Assembly (NCBI RefSeq): GCF_016863135.1
Contig: NZ_BOOH01000012.1
Coordinates: forward strand, 62,001 to 126,000
Length of the DNA stretch: 64,000 nucleotides
Direction: 5' to 3'
Source of the DNA: Planobispora longispora
GTDB taxonomy: Bacteria; Actinomycetota; Actinomycetes; Streptosporangiales; Streptosporangiaceae
Position numbers and translations under genes: made by a program. Shown piece by piece: positions 26,516-35,330 of the stretch (positions are counted from its first letter, which is position 1; every line of letters starts with the position of its first letter). Below the pieces are notes generated by a model, which was given only the letters and a program-made list of their open reading frames with translations, ran no database searches and was not told the origin of the DNA.

Positions 26516-28150
26516 ATGGAGAGCTACAGGCGCGTGCCCGCGTGGGCCGCGGCGCTGGTCGGGCTGGTCGCGGGGGCGGTGGCGCTCGGGGTGTCATGGC
26601 TGGTCGCCGGTCTGGTGAAGGCCTCGGCCTTTCCCGTCCTCGTGGTCGGCGACAGCGCCGTCGATCTGTCCCCTTCCTGGTTGAAGGAGTGGGCCATCCG
26701 GACCTTCGGCGAGGCCGACAAGATCGTCCTGCTCTCGGGCGTCTCCGTGGTCCTCGCCGCCCTCGCCGCCGGGATCGGGATCCTGGCCTCCCGCGATCTC
26801 CGGTACGGCCATGCGGGCCTGGCGGTCCTCGGTGCGATCGGCGTCGCGGCCGCGCTGACCCGTCCCGGAGCCGGACTGGCCGACACCCTCCCGGTTCTCG
26901 CGGGCGTCGCCGCCGGCATGGTGGCACTTTCCCGGCTCACCCGCCGCGCCCTCGCCTCCGGCTCGGATTCCCCCCGCCCGCCCACCGGCGGAGCACCGGA
27001 GCGCCGGCCCGCCGCCGGAGCGGAAGAGCCGGATCACGTGCTGAGGCCGTCGGTCATGCGGGCCGGGGAGGACCTCCGCTCCTTCGACCGGCGCGGGCTG
27101 CTGACCGGCCTGCTCGGCGGGGTGGCCGTGGCCGGGGTCGCCGGTGCGGCGGGGCGGCTGCTGTCCGGAGGCGCGGAGGTGGACGCGGCGCGCGTCGGGC
27201 TGGCGCTGCCGACGCCCGCGGCCCCGGCCGGGCCGGTTCCCGCCGGGAGCGACCTCAAGATCAAGGGGCTGTCGCCGTTCTTCACCCCCAACCGGGACTT
27301 CTACCGGGTGGACACCGCCCTCATCGTCCCCCAGGTCGACCCCGGCGACTGGACCCTGAGGATCCACGGCATGGTGGACCGGCCGATCGAGCTGACCTTC
27401 GCCGACCTGGTCAAGCGGCCGCTGGTGGAGGCCGACGTCACCCTGTGCTGCGTGTCCAACGAGGTCGGCGGGCCGTACGTCGGCAACGCCCGCTGGCTCG
27501 GCGCCCGCCTGTCCGACGTCCTGCGCGAGGCGGGCGTCCGCAAGGACGCCGACATGCTTCTGAGCGTCTCCGCCGACGGCTGGACCTGCGGCACTCCGCT
27601 GGACGTCGTGATGGACGGCCGGGACTCCCTCCTGGCGATCGCGATGAACGGCGAGGCGCTCCCCGTCGACCACGGCTTCCCCGCCCGGCAGGTCGTGCCC
27701 GGCCTGTACGGATACGTCTCGGCGACCAAGTGGGTGACGGAGATCAAGGTCACCCGGTTCGACCGGGACCAGGCCTACTGGACGCCCAGGGGGTGGGCGG
27801 CCAAGGGGCCGATCAAGACGCAGTCGCGCATCGACCTGCCGAAGTCCGGGGCGAGCCTCCGGCCGGGCCGTACGGTGATCGCCGGTGTGGCCTGGGCGCA
27901 GCACAAGGGGGTGGACGCGGTCGAGGTCCGGGTCGACCGGGGGGAGTGGCGGCAGGCCAGACTCGCGGAGGCCCCCACGGCCGACACCTGGCGCCAGTGG
28001 GTGCTCGACGACTGGGACGCCGTCCCGGGCACGCACACCATCCAGGTGCGGGCCACCGACGCCACCGGCTACACCCAGACCTCCGAGGTCACCGCGGTCG
28101 CTCCCGACGGCGCCACCGGCTGGCACACCGTCGAGGTCACCGTCGCCTGA
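26516..28150 (+). CDS. Membrane-anchored molybdopterin-dependent oxidoreductase (sulfite oxidase/MsrP-like family)
   Basis: A 544-residue protein with about four N-terminal membrane helices (residues 1-150), a linker, a further hydrophobic stretch (GLLGGVAVAGVAGAAGRLLS) and a C-terminal extracytoplasmic molybdopterin domain: RIHGMVDRPIELTFADLVKR, the Mo-ligand cysteine in TLCCVSNEVGGPYVGNARWL, and YVSATKWVTEIKV. A dimerisation-type Ig domain ends it (IAGVAWAQHKGVDAVEVRVD). Such proteins oxidise sulfite or reduce oxidised substrates; the substrate is undetermined. The N-terminal helices are an unusual anchor for the family. Leaderless start as described at 26503. Confidence 0.87.
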   Translation: MESYRRVPAWAAALVGLVAGAVALGVSWLVAGLVKASAFPVLVVGDSAVDLSPSWLKEWAIRTFGEADKIVLLSGVSVVLAALAAGIGILASRDLRYGHAGLAVLGAIGVAAALTRPGAGLADTLPVLAGVAAGMVALSRLTRRALASGSDSPRPPTGGAPERRPAAGAEEPDHVLRPSVMRAGEDLRSFDRRGLLTGLLGGVAVAGVAGAAGRLLSGGAEVDAARVGLALPTPAAPAGPVPAGSDLKIKGLSPFFTPNRDFYRVDTALIVPQVDPGDWTLRIHGMVDRPIELTFADLVKRPLVEADVTLCCVSNEVGGPYVGNARWLGARLSDVLREAGVRKDADMLLSVSADGWTCGTPLDVVMDGRDSLLAIAMNGEALPVDHGFPARQVVPGLYGYVSATKWVTEIKVTRFDRDQAYWTPRGWAAKGPIKTQSRIDLPKSGASLRPGRTVIAGVAWAQHKGVDAVEVRVDRGEWRQARLAEAPTADTWRQWVLDDWDAVPGTHTIQVRATDATGYTQTSEVTAVAPDGATGWHTVEVTVA

Positions 28151-28205
28151 ACCGCCGAACCGCCTGAACCGCCTGACCGCCTGAACCACCGAATCGCCGG
28201 GCCGG

Positions 28206-28772
28206 TCAGGCGCGGGCCCGCATCGCGGACATCGCCTCGGCGAGCCGTCCGAGCTCGTCCAGCATCCCGGTCGCGGCGGCGGTCAGGCCGGCGTCGGGGA
28301 CCAGCCGGCCGTCGGGATCCACGCTCTGGCGGGTGAAGACGGTCACCGCCTCGCCCGCCGGGACCATGCGCAGGGTGGTCACCACCTGCTTGATCATCTG
28401 GACGGCGCGCAGGCCGCCGGACATGCCGCCGTAGCTGACGAACCCGACCGGCTTGTAGCGCCACTCGTGGTAGAGGAAGTCGATGGCGTTCTTCAGCGGC
28501 GCGTTGAACCCGTAGTTGTACTCCGGCATGACGAACACGAACGCGTCCGCGGGGTCGATCGCGGCGCTCCAGTCCTTGGTGTGCTGATGGACGTACTCGC
28601 GCTTGGACGGGTGCTCGGGCTCGTCCAGGAACGGCAGCCCGATCTCGGCCAGGTCGGCGAGCTCCACGTCGAAGCCGCCGTGCCCGGCGGCGTGGCCGGT
28701 GAACCAGTCGCCGATGTTCCGCCCGATCCGGCCGGGCCGGGTGCTGGCGACGATGACCTTGAGCAGCGGCAT
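28206..28772 (-). CDS. NAD(P)H-dependent FMN reductase family oxidoreductase
   Basis: A 188-residue flavodoxin-fold reductase. KVIVASTRPGRIGRNIGDWF forms the FMN phosphate loop and FVFVMPEYNYGFNAPLKNAI and FLYHEWRYKPVGFVSYGGMS the flavin site, matching the chromate/quinone/azo-reductase-like FMN_red family. GGAGG lies 6-7 nt before ATG. The gene diverges from a MarR regulator with three operator-like sites in the shared 97-nt gap, so it is probably induced by a MarR ligand such as a quinone or oxidant. Confidence 0.9.
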   Translation of the reverse strand: MPLLKVIVASTRPGRIGRNIGDWFTGHAAGHGGFDVELADLAEIGLPFLDEPEHPSKREYVHQHTKDWSAAIDPADAFVFVMPEYNYGFNAPLKNAIDFLYHEWRYKPVGFVSYGGMSGGLRAVQMIKQVVTTLRMVPAGEAVTVFTRQSVDPDGRLVPDAGLTAAATGMLDELGRLAEAMSAMRARA

Positions 28773-28790
28773 GGCGCGCCTCCAAAAGTT

Positions 28791-28850
28791 GTTTACGTGT
28801 AAACGTTGACGTGTAAACAGAGTGTGCCGCCAGATTGGTTACATGTCAAC
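28791..28850. promoter_or_regulatory. Three operator-like sites, consensus GTTKAC-RT-GTMAAC
   Basis: Site 1 is GTTTACGTGTAAAC (28791-28804), a perfect inverted repeat around GT. Site 2, GTTGACGTGTAAAC, abuts it (28805-28818). Site 3, GGTTACATGTCAAC, lies at 28837-28850 and overlaps the likely -35 TTGGTT of the marR promoter (TTGGTT-N17-TAGGCT). A MarR dimer binding all three would repress both genes. Binding is inferred from symmetry and repetition. Confidence 0.75.
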
Positions 28851-28869
28851 AAACAGCTAGGCTGTCCCC

Positions 28870-29334
28870 ATGACCGACCCGCGATGGCTGGACGAACGCG
28901 AATTCCGGGCCTGGCTCGGCTACCGCCGCATGCGCCTGCTCCTGGACGCCCGGATCGCCCGTGACCTCAGCCGCGACTCGGGCCTGTCGGACCCCGACTA
29001 CGACGTCCTGTCCGCGCTCAGCTCCAGCGCCGACCGCCGCTGGCGCCTGCAGGCCCTCGCCGACCGCATGTTGTGGTCCAAGAGCCGCCTGTCCCGCCAC
29101 ATCAGCCGGATGGAGGAACGCGGCCTCGTCACCCGGGAGGAATGCGCCACCGACGCCCGCGGCTCGGTCATCGTCCTCACCGACGACGGCATGCGCGCCA
29201 TCGAGGAGGCCGCCCCCGGCCACGTCGAATCCGTCCGCCGCCACCTGATCGACCTGCTGAGCGGAGAACAGATCGAGGTTCTCGGCGATATCGCCGAGAT
29301 CGTCCTGCGCCATCTCGGCGAAGACGGCGACTGA
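28870..29334 (+). CDS. MarR family transcriptional regulator
   Basis: A 154-residue winged-helix dimeric repressor. The recognition-helix region is LQALADRMLWSKSRLSRHIS, followed by the wing MEERGLVTREECATDARGSV with IVLTDDGMRAIEEAAPGHVE. TAGGCT lies 6 nt before ATG 28870, consistent with a leaderless message. Operator-like palindromes upstream overlap its own and the divergent FMN reductase promoter, so autoregulation is likely. No cysteine-based redox sensor is obvious beyond one Cys in the wing. Confidence 0.9.
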   Translation: MTDPRWLDEREFRAWLGYRRMRLLLDARIARDLSRDSGLSDPDYDVLSALSSSADRRWRLQALADRMLWSKSRLSRHISRMEERGLVTREECATDARGSVIVLTDDGMRAIEEAAPGHVESVRRHLIDLLSGEQIEVLGDIAEIVLRHLGEDGD

Positions 29335-29465
29335 CGCCGGCCGCCCCCGGCCGGCCCCGCCCTCCCCCGGAGGACAGCAGCTTCCCGATCTGGTCAACTC
29401 CCGGCGCCGCGCAGGTGAGCGCCCTACCATCGAGGTGCGGCACGGATGGGCAAGGGGGGATTCGT

Positions 29466-30215
29466 GTGACGCGATGGTTTCGGCCTGCGGGGGGCTACAA
29501 CCCGGTCGTGACCTCGGACGGGAAACGCTGGCGCGACTTCGAGCTGGAAGTTCCGGCCTCGGTGGTCGTGGCCGCGCCCCGGGAACCCGAGCGGGGGCCG
29601 TGGCGGCCTCCGGGTCTCGACCGGTGCCGGCCGTACGGCATGCCCGGCGGCCTGGCACGACCGGAGCCGCAGGCGCAGGCGGACATCGAGCGAGCCGTGC
29701 CGGTCGACGACCGGGGAGCGCCGCGGCGCTTCCCCGACCCGCGGGGCATGTGGATCAGGCTGGTCAACGGGTCCGGCGTGGCGGACGACCCGTTCCGCGC
29801 GACCAACGCCGTGGACTGCGCGCTGGCCACCCTCGCCACCTGGTACGGCGCGCCGACCGCGGCCGCGCCCCGCTACCCCGAATACGACCGGATCGGGAAA
29901 CCGCTGCTCACCGGCGAGACCGGCGGCCCGGCGCGGGCCGAACGCTGGCTGGGGCACCGCCTGCAGCACATCGGCCAGGGCCGCCACGCCTACACCCTCG
30001 TCGCCCAGCGTCTCCTGGCCGGCGGGCACGGCTCCGCCGCGCTCCTCGTCACCCGCTGGCCCAGCGGCGGCAGTCACGCCTGGAACGCCGTCAACTCCGG
30101 CGGCGAGGTGATCTGGATCGACGCCCAGCGGGGCCACATGGCGGTCGAGCCGCCGTACGAATCCGTGACCGGGATCTTCGCCGTGATCATCGATCGGGAG
30201 GGGGGCCGGCTGTGA
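29466..30215 (+). CDS. Papain-fold toxin (Tox-PL / glutamine deamidase-like) protein
   Basis: A 249-residue protein. Residues 1-105 are Pro/Arg-rich with no signal peptide or delivery domain that I recognise. Residues 110-245 fit a Tox-PL/toxin glutamine deamidase domain: the putative nucleophile C118 in ATNAVDCALATLATWYG, H204 in GGSHAWNAVNSGGEV and D219 in IWIDAQRGH, a Cys-His-Asp order. Such domains deamidate or cleave target proteins in interbacterial conflict. GTG 29466 has AAGGGGGG upstream. The stop overlaps the next gene (GTGA), which looks like the cognate immunity gene. Activity is inferred from the motif pattern. Confidence 0.7.
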   Translation: MTRWFRPAGGYNPVVTSDGKRWRDFELEVPASVVVAAPREPERGPWRPPGLDRCRPYGMPGGLARPEPQAQADIERAVPVDDRGAPRRFPDPRGMWIRLVNGSGVADDPFRATNAVDCALATLATWYGAPTAAAPRYPEYDRIGKPLLTGETGGPARAERWLGHRLQHIGQGRHAYTLVAQRLLAGGHGSAALLVTRWPSGGSHAWNAVNSGGEVIWIDAQRGHMAVEPPYESVTGIFAVIIDREGGRL

Positions 30216-30481
30216 AACTCGAGCAGGCGAGGGCCGTGGCGGAGGAATACTTCAACGGCGTCCGCCCCCTCGACTCCGCCCTGGAGGTCGGAATCTACGC
30301 CTTCAAGGAGGGCTACGTCGCCTGGTCCAGGGACTTCGAGCCCGACGACCCCGCCGCGCTGCCCGACACCGTCGGCTCCGCGTGCATCGTGATCGACAAG
30401 GCCAGCGGAGAGGTCGCGGTCCGCCCCCTCCTCAACCCCGAGACCGTCGCCGACCAGTGGCCGGGGCGCCGCCCCCGATAG
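30212..30481 (+). CDS. YrhB/Imm35-like putative immunity protein
   Basis: An 89-residue soluble protein. KLEQARAVAEEYFNGV at the N-terminus and SACIVIDKASGEVAVRPLLN at the C-terminus follow the pattern of YrhB-type/Imm35-like small proteins (helix-strand-strand with a conserved VID-x-x-x-G-E-V turn). The GTG overlaps the stop of the toxin-like gene by 4 nt, the usual toxin-then-immunity order with coupled translation. Neutralising that toxin is the likely role; assignment rests on short patterns and neighbourhood. Confidence 0.6.
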   Translation: MKLEQARAVAEEYFNGVRPLDSALEVGIYAFKEGYVAWSRDFEPDDPAALPDTVGSACIVIDKASGEVAVRPLLNPETVADQWPGRRPR

Positions 30482-30492
30482 GGGCGCCCCGG
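30461..30492 (+). terminator. Hairpin at the end of the toxin/immunity pair
   Basis: CCGGGGCGCC and GGCGCCCCGG arms with a 12-nt loop, spanning the stop codon at 30479-30481. No U-run. Confidence 0.5.
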
Positions 30493-30516
30493 CCGCCGGT
30501 CGCGGTCCCGTGCGGA

Positions 30517-33021
30517 TCAGCCGGTGGCCAGCGAGTCGACGATGGAGGCGCGGGCCGCCCTGCGCGCGGGCAGCACCGCGGCCACCACCCCGGCCAGGCC
30601 GGACAGCGCCACGAACGCCACCACCTGCACGACCGGGAGCTGGAAGATCACGCCGGTGGTCATCGTGTTCGTCGCCGCCCAGCCGAACACCGTGCCGAGC
30701 ACCACCCCGACCAGGGCGCCGATGACGCCCAGCACCAGGGCCTCGACCGACAACATCCGGCGCAGCTGCGGCCGGGTCAGCCCCAGCGCCCGCAGCAGGG
30801 CCGACTCGCGGGTGCGCTCGTGGACCGAGAGCGAGAGCGTGTTGGCGATGCCCAGCAGCGAGATGAGGACCGCCAGGCCGAGCAGGCCCGTGATGATCAT
30901 CAGCATCATGTCGAGCGCCTCGTCGAACTCGCCCCGCAGCTCGGTGGAGCTGATGACCATCGCCGTCGGGTACGGCTGCGCCGCCGCCTCCACCGCCTTG
31001 CGCGCGTTCTCCTCGGCCACGCCGTCCTTGACGTTGGCGAAGATCGCGCCGTCGTCGAGCGCGCCGAAGTAGCGGTCGAAATCTCCGTGCGGGACGGTCA
31101 CCTCGGGGATCAGCGCGTTGGCCTGGGGGAAGAGGGCCACCACGGTGAGCCGTACCTCGCCGCCCTCCGTGGTCGTCAGCGGGAGCGCGTCCCCGACCTT
31201 GACGCCCAGAGCCTTGGCGGCCTCGTCGCCGACGGCCACCGTGCCGGCCTTCAGATCGCCGAAGGAGCCGGTCGTGGCCTCCGGGCTGAACCCCGCGGCG
31301 GGGGTGAACGTGCCGACCTCGAACTCGGCCCCCTGGGCGCCGGCCTTCGCGTCGGTGCGGCGCAGCGCCACCACCGAGGCCAGCTCGGGCCGGGTCCGCA
31401 GGTCCTCGGCCAGGGCACGCGGGAAACTGCCCTCGTCGCCCTGCACCTGGACCATGTAGTCGACCGGGAACTGCTCGTCGAGCTTGGCGCCGTAGGTGGT
31501 GCGCATCGTCGAGGTGAGCACCGAGATCAGCGTCATCAGCGTCACGCCGACGGTGAGCGCCACGGTCGTGGTCGCCGACCGCTTGGGGTTGCGGCGGGAG
31601 TTGTCCACCGCCAGCTTGCCGGGCACCCCGAAGAGCCTGCGCGGCACCCACCCGGCGACCGCGCTGAGCGGCTTGACCATCACCGGTCCGAGGATCAGCA
31701 CCCCCAGGAAGGTGACGGCGCCGCCGGCCATGGACATGAAGAGCGAGGCCTCGCCGGGGCCCGTGGCCACCGCGAAGGCCGTCACGCCCGCCCCGGCCGC
31801 CAGGAACAGGCCGGCGAACACCATCCGCAGCACCCCGGTCCGGAAGGTGTGCTCCTCCACCTGCGAGCGCAGCGCGGCGATCGGCGCGACCCTGGTGGCC
31901 GCCCGGGCCGGCAGCAGCGCCGCCACCACGGTGACCACGACGCCCAGCACCATGCCGACGGCGATCGTGCGCGGCGCCAGCGCCACACCGTCGGTGGGGA
32001 CCTCCAGCCCGGTCCGGCCGAGCAGCGCCAGCGCGCCGGCCCCCAGCCCCAGTCCGGTCAGCAGGCCGAGCACCGAGGAGAGCAGCCCGACCACCGCGGA
32101 CTCCAGCACGACGGAGCCGAACACCTGCTTGCGGGTGGCCCCGATGCAGCGCAGCAGCGCCATCTCCCGGGTCCGCTGGGCGACGAGGATGTTGAACGTG
32201 TTGTAGATGACCAGCGCCGCGACGAACATCGCGACGAAGCCGAACAGCAGCAGGCCCAGCGTCAGGATCTTGGTGTCCGCGCCGTTGGCCTTGGCGAGGT
32301 CCGCGGCGTGGCTCTTGCCGGTCTTGACCTCCGCCGCGGAGCCCACGGCCGCGGCGACGGAGCCGCGCAGCGTCTCGGCCGACACGCCCTCGGCGGCGGC
32401 CACGTCGATCTCCTGGAAGCCCTTCTCGCCGGTCATCTCCGTCGCCGTCTCGACGGTGAAGCCGACCGCCCCGTAGTAGGCCAGCTCCTGGTCGATCCCG
32501 ACGTCGAACAGCCCGACCAGGGTGAACTCGTGCTTGGCGTTCTCGGAGTCCAGCACCGTGATGGTGTCACCGATCGCGAACCCGCGCGTCTTGGCGGTGT
32601 TGGCGTCCAGTACGGCCTCCGCCGGCTTCGCCGGCGCCGTACCGCTGGTGATCTCGGTCCGGTTGAGCCTGCCCCGCGGGATCGAGACGGCCGCGGTCGG
32701 GTAGTCGCCCACCGCCTTGCCGTCCTTGCCGATCAGCGGCGCCGACCCCCGCACGACGCCCTGGGCGTCCGCCACGCCCTCGACCGCGCGGATCTTCTCC
32801 AGCAGGTCCCTCGGGACGATGGGCTCGTCCTTCTTCCCGGGCAGCACCGCGACGTCGATCTTGTCCGCCGCGGCGGCGAACTTCCGGGAGAAGCCCGCCT
32901 CGATGGTGTCGGTGAGCACGAACGTGCCCGCGATGAAGCCCACCCCCAGCGTGATGGCCAGGGAGGTGAGCAGCAGGCGCAGCTTGTGCGCCCGCAACCC
33001 GGCGAGAGTCGTCTTCAGCAA
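30517..33021 (-). CDS. ABC transporter permease, MacB/FtsX type (duplicated)
   Basis: An 834-residue permease. An N-terminal helix ([20 protein letters not shown]), an extracytoplasmic MacB-PCD-like domain, an FtsX block of several helices (near [20 protein letters not shown]), then a second extracytoplasmic domain and a final FtsX block ([20 protein letters not shown] to the C-terminus). This double arrangement is common in actinomycete FtsX-like permeases exporting lipids, peptides or drugs. The ATPase gene lies 1 nt upstream. The substrate is unknown; no linked regulator is obvious. Confidence 0.9.
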   Translation of the reverse strand: MLKTTLAGLRAHKLRLLLTSLAITLGVGFIAGTFVLTDTIEAGFSRKFAAAADKIDVAVLPGKKDEPIVPRDLLEKIRAVEGVADAQGVVRGSAPLIGKDGKAVGDYPTAAVSIPRGRLNRTEITSGTAPAKPAEAVLDANTAKTRGFAIGDTITVLDSENAKHEFTLVGLFDVGIDQELAYYGAVGFTVETATEMTGEKGFQEIDVAAAEGVSAETLRGSVAAAVGSAAEVKTGKSHAADLAKANGADTKILTLGLLLFGFVAMFVAALVIYNTFNILVAQRTREMALLRCIGATRKQVFGSVVLESAVVGLLSSVLGLLTGLGLGAGALALLGRTGLEVPTDGVALAPRTIAVGMVLGVVVTVVAALLPARAATRVAPIAALRSQVEEHTFRTGVLRMVFAGLFLAAGAGVTAFAVATGPGEASLFMSMAGGAVTFLGVLILGPVMVKPLSAVAGWVPRRLFGVPGKLAVDNSRRNPKRSATTTVALTVGVTLMTLISVLTSTMRTTYGAKLDEQFPVDYMVQVQGDEGSFPRALAEDLRTRPELASVVALRRTDAKAGAQGAEFEVGTFTPAAGFSPEATTGSFGDLKAGTVAVGDEAAKALGVKVGDALPLTTTEGGEVRLTVVALFPQANALIPEVTVPHGDFDRYFGALDDGAIFANVKDGVAEENARKAVEAAAQPYPTAMVISSTELRGEFDEALDMMLMIITGLLGLAVLISLLGIANTLSLSVHERTRESALLRALGLTRPQLRRMLSVEALVLGVIGALVGVVLGTVFGWAATNTMTTGVIFQLPVVQVVAFVALSGLAGVVAAVLPARRAARASIVDSLATG

Positions 33022-33022
33022 C

Positions 33023-33793
33023 TCAGGCCTCCAGCTTCATCAGGGTGTCGAGCACCGACTGCGGGGTCGGCTGCACCAGCTCGTCGACCAGCAGGCCGTC
33101 CCGGAGGAAGACCACCCGGTCCGCGTACGCCGCCGCGACCGGGTCGTGGGTGACCATCACGATCGTCTGGCCCAGCTCCCGCACCGACGTCCGCAGGAAC
33201 GACAGCACCTCGGCGCCGCTGCGCGAGTCCAGGTTCCCGGTCGGCTCGTCGGCGAAGATGACCTGCGGCTTGCTGATCAGCGCCCGCGCCACCGCCACCC
33301 GCTGCTGCTGACCGCCCGACAGCTCGGTCGGCCTGTGCGCCAGCCGGTCGCGCAGCCCCACCGTCTCCACGACCCGGTCGAACAGCACCTGGTCGGCCTG
33401 ACGGCCGGAGATCTCCAGCGGGAGCCGGATGTTCTGCTCGGCCGTCAGCGTCGGCAGCAGGTTGAACGCCTGGAAGATGAAGCCGATCCGCTCCCGGCGC
33501 AGCAGGGTGAGCTGCTTGTCGTTGAGCCCGGTCAACTCCACGTCGCCGATGTGCACCTGCCCGCCGGTGACCGTGTCCAGCCCGGCCAGGCAGTGCATCA
33601 GCGTCGACTTCCCGGACCCCGACGGACCCATGATCGCGGTGAAGGCCCCGGTGGCGAAGGCGATGTCCACCCCCCGGAGGGCGTGCACGGCCGCGTCCCC
33701 CTGGCCGTAGACCTTGGTCAGCCCCCTGGCGACCACGGCGGGCGCCGAGTTCCCCCGCGCGTTCCACGCGCCGACCTCTCCGGTGATGGTCAC
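33023..33793 (-). CDS. ABC transporter ATP-binding protein (MacB/LolD type)
   Basis: A 256-residue ATPase. Walker A is [19 protein letters not shown], the Q-loop [20 protein letters not shown], the signature [16 protein letters not shown], Walker [17 protein letters not shown] and the switch histidine MVTHDPVAA. These match MacB/LolD-type exporters paired with FtsX-like permeases. It is followed immediately by the permease gene on the same strand. The upstream gap contains a perfect TTGCC-A-GGCAA palindrome. Confidence 0.93.
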   Translation of the reverse strand: MTITGEVGAWNARGNSAPAVVARGLTKVYGQGDAAVHALRGVDIAFATGAFTAIMGPSGSGKSTLMHCLAGLDTVTGGQVHIGDVELTGLNDKQLTLLRRERIGFIFQAFNLLPTLTAEQNIRLPLEISGRQADQVLFDRVVETVGLRDRLAHRPTELSGGQQQRVAVARALISKPQVIFADEPTGNLDSRSGAEVLSFLRTSVRELGQTIVMVTHDPVAAAYADRVVFLRDGLLVDELVQPTPQSVLDTLMKLEA

Positions 33794-33843
33794 GTCGATC
33801 TCTCCTCGAGAACAGATCCGCTCTTCTGACTCTGAAAACGCTA

Positions 33844-33854
33844 TTGCCAGGCAA
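33844..33854. promoter_or_regulatory. Palindrome TTGCC-A-GGCAA upstream of the ABC genes
   Basis: Perfect 5-bp arms with a central A, flanked on the minus strand by two CGTTTT copies, 51 nt before the ATPase start. Candidate operator for an unidentified regulator. Confidence 0.4.
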
Positions 33855-34016
33855 AACGCGATCCATCGGACTCGTGGACGGACTTCTCCTCACCCGAAGG
33901 GCCGGTCCCGTGGGAACCGTGAGACCAGCGAGGTAGCTCCCCCTCATCCCTTTGGCCGACCCGCCCCACGACGACAGTGGGGTGGATCGGCCGAAGCGCA
34001 CCGGATCGGCCGCGGG

Positions 34017-35201
34017 TCAGAGCAGCCCGCACCGGCGGCACCTGTCCCGCCTGCGCAGGTAGTAGCCGACGGTGGCGGCGCCGAGAGCCATCGCCCAGAG
34101 CGGCCAGTACGCCATCGGGCTGGCCAGCCAGTCGGCCGGGTCCGTCCAGTCGGTGACGCGCGCGGCGGTGGCGCCGGCCGACGCCAGGGCGACCGTGACC
34201 ACCGAGGCGAAGACGACCGGGAACATGAGGGGCACCGGCCGGCCGGCCAGCCCGATCACCCAGCGCGGCCAGACCTCGCCCCAGCGCTGCGCCAGCCCGA
34301 GCGTGAGCACACCGCCGAGCGCGGCCAGCGTCGCCAGCCCCGCCCCGGCCCAGACCAGCCCCGACTCGTGCAGCCAGCGCAGCTCCTCCGCGGAGAACAG
34401 CAGCGGGATCTCCAGCGCCCACGCCCACCGCACCACGGCGTAGAAGAGCGGGATGACGAAGGCGACATAGGCCGCCCGGCCGCCCCAGCGCGCCGCCGAA
34501 GCCGGGTCCGTCCAGGACGGAGCCCTGTCATGCGAACGGCCGCAGCTCTCGCAGCGGTCACCGGTACGCCGCTGGAACGCCAGCGCCGCGGCCGCCCACA
34601 GCACCCCGCCGGCCGTGCAGATCAGCAGATTCAGCACCGGCCACGGCAGCGCGGTCGCGAAGTAGTCCGCATCGGGCCAGCCCCAGGGCAGCCCGACGAG
34701 GAAGATCGGCGCATAGGCCAGCGCGACCAGGCCCCGCTGGTCGGGGACGAGCACGACCAGGGTGAAGGCGGCGGCCCACGCCAGGGCCAGCGCCACGACC
34801 CGCAGCGGGCCGCGCAGCCGTACCCTCGCCAGAACCAGCGCCAGCACCGCGCCCGCGCCCCCCAGCGCCGCGATGACGGGCGCGGTCCCCGCCGCCGTCG
34901 CGGAACCGAGCAGCGACTCGTACCGGGCGTCGGGGACGTCGCCCTCACCGAAGGGGAACCCCCGCCCGCCCAGCGCCCACCAGAGCCCGAGCCCGCCGTA
35001 CAAGAACGACCAGAATCCCGCCGCGTAGGCCGCCCACCGGGGCCAGCGGGCCGTCGTCCGGGTGATCGCCGCACCCCCGGCCGTCGTAGGACTCCCGGCC
35101 GTCGTATCCGTGAGTGTCGTGTTCCCCGGCCTCGTGTCCCCGGGTGCCGCACCACCGGGCGTCGCGTTCCCGGATGCCGTGTCCATGGGTGTCGTGTCCA
35201 T
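34017..35201 (-). CDS. Polytopic membrane protein with CxxC pairs, unknown function
   Basis: A 394-residue protein. A Thr/Gly/Pro-rich N-terminus (residues 1-50) precedes about nine to ten membrane helices (e.g. AAYAAGFWSFLYGGLGLWWA; PIFLVGLPWGWP). Two CxxC motifs, GDRCESCGRSHD in a mid-protein loop and RRDRCRRCGLL at the C-terminus, could bind one zinc ion together, or redox-pair. ATG 35201 is the first plausible start; a much longer open frame upstream is a shadow of the kinase gene on the other strand. It diverges from a two-component kinase gene, and the two may share regulation. Confidence 0.75.
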   Translation of the reverse strand: MDTTPMDTASGNATPGGAAPGDTRPGNTTLTDTTAGSPTTAGGAAITRTTARWPRWAAYAAGFWSFLYGGLGLWWALGGRGFPFGEGDVPDARYESLLGSATAAGTAPVIAALGGAGAVLALVLARVRLRGPLRVVALALAWAAAFTLVVLVPDQRGLVALAYAPIFLVGLPWGWPDADYFATALPWPVLNLLICTAGGVLWAAAALAFQRRTGDRCESCGRSHDRAPSWTDPASAARWGGRAAYVAFVIPLFYAVVRWAWALEIPLLFSAEELRWLHESGLVWAGAGLATLAALGGVLTLGLAQRWGEVWPRWVIGLAGRPVPLMFPVVFASVVTVALASAGATAARVTDWTDPADWLASPMAYWPLWAMALGAATVGYYLRRRDRCRRCGLL

Positions 35202-35236
35202 GGGTCCAGCGTGGGCCGGGGACGGGTGCGCGGCCC

Positions 35237-35298
35237 ATCTGCCGTTCGGCGGATCCCGCGCGCCCGCCGTCGTCCCCGATCTGCCGTTCGGCGGATCC
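35237..35298. promoter_or_regulatory. Pair of 20-nt direct repeats, candidate response-regulator sites
   Basis: ATCTGCCGTTCGGCGGATCC occurs at 35237-35256 and again at 35279-35298, start-to-start 42 nt, about four helical turns. Each contains GCCG-TT-CGGC. The second copy ends 19 nt before the kinase -10 box, a good position for an activator. Binding is inferred. Confidence 0.6.
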
Positions 35299-35317
35299 GC
35301 CCCGCGACCCCTCCCTC

Positions 35318-35323
35318 TACAGT
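35318..35323 (+). promoter_or_regulatory. -10 box TACAGT, leaderless start of the kinase gene
   Basis: TACAGT is followed by 7 nt and then ATG 35331, with no ribosome-binding site. The direct repeat at 35279-35298 replaces a recognisable -35. Confidence 0.55.
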
Positions 35324-35330
35324 CAGGATC

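Noticed and set aside
28151..28205. Repeated CCGCCTGAAC as operator
   Set aside because: Irregular short copies right after a stop codon and between convergent genes; no promoter is there to regulate, so simple sequence drift is more likely.
30382..33153. 923-residue plus-strand frame opposite the ABC permease
   Set aside because: Compositionally biased antisense translation of the FtsX-like permease with no start context.
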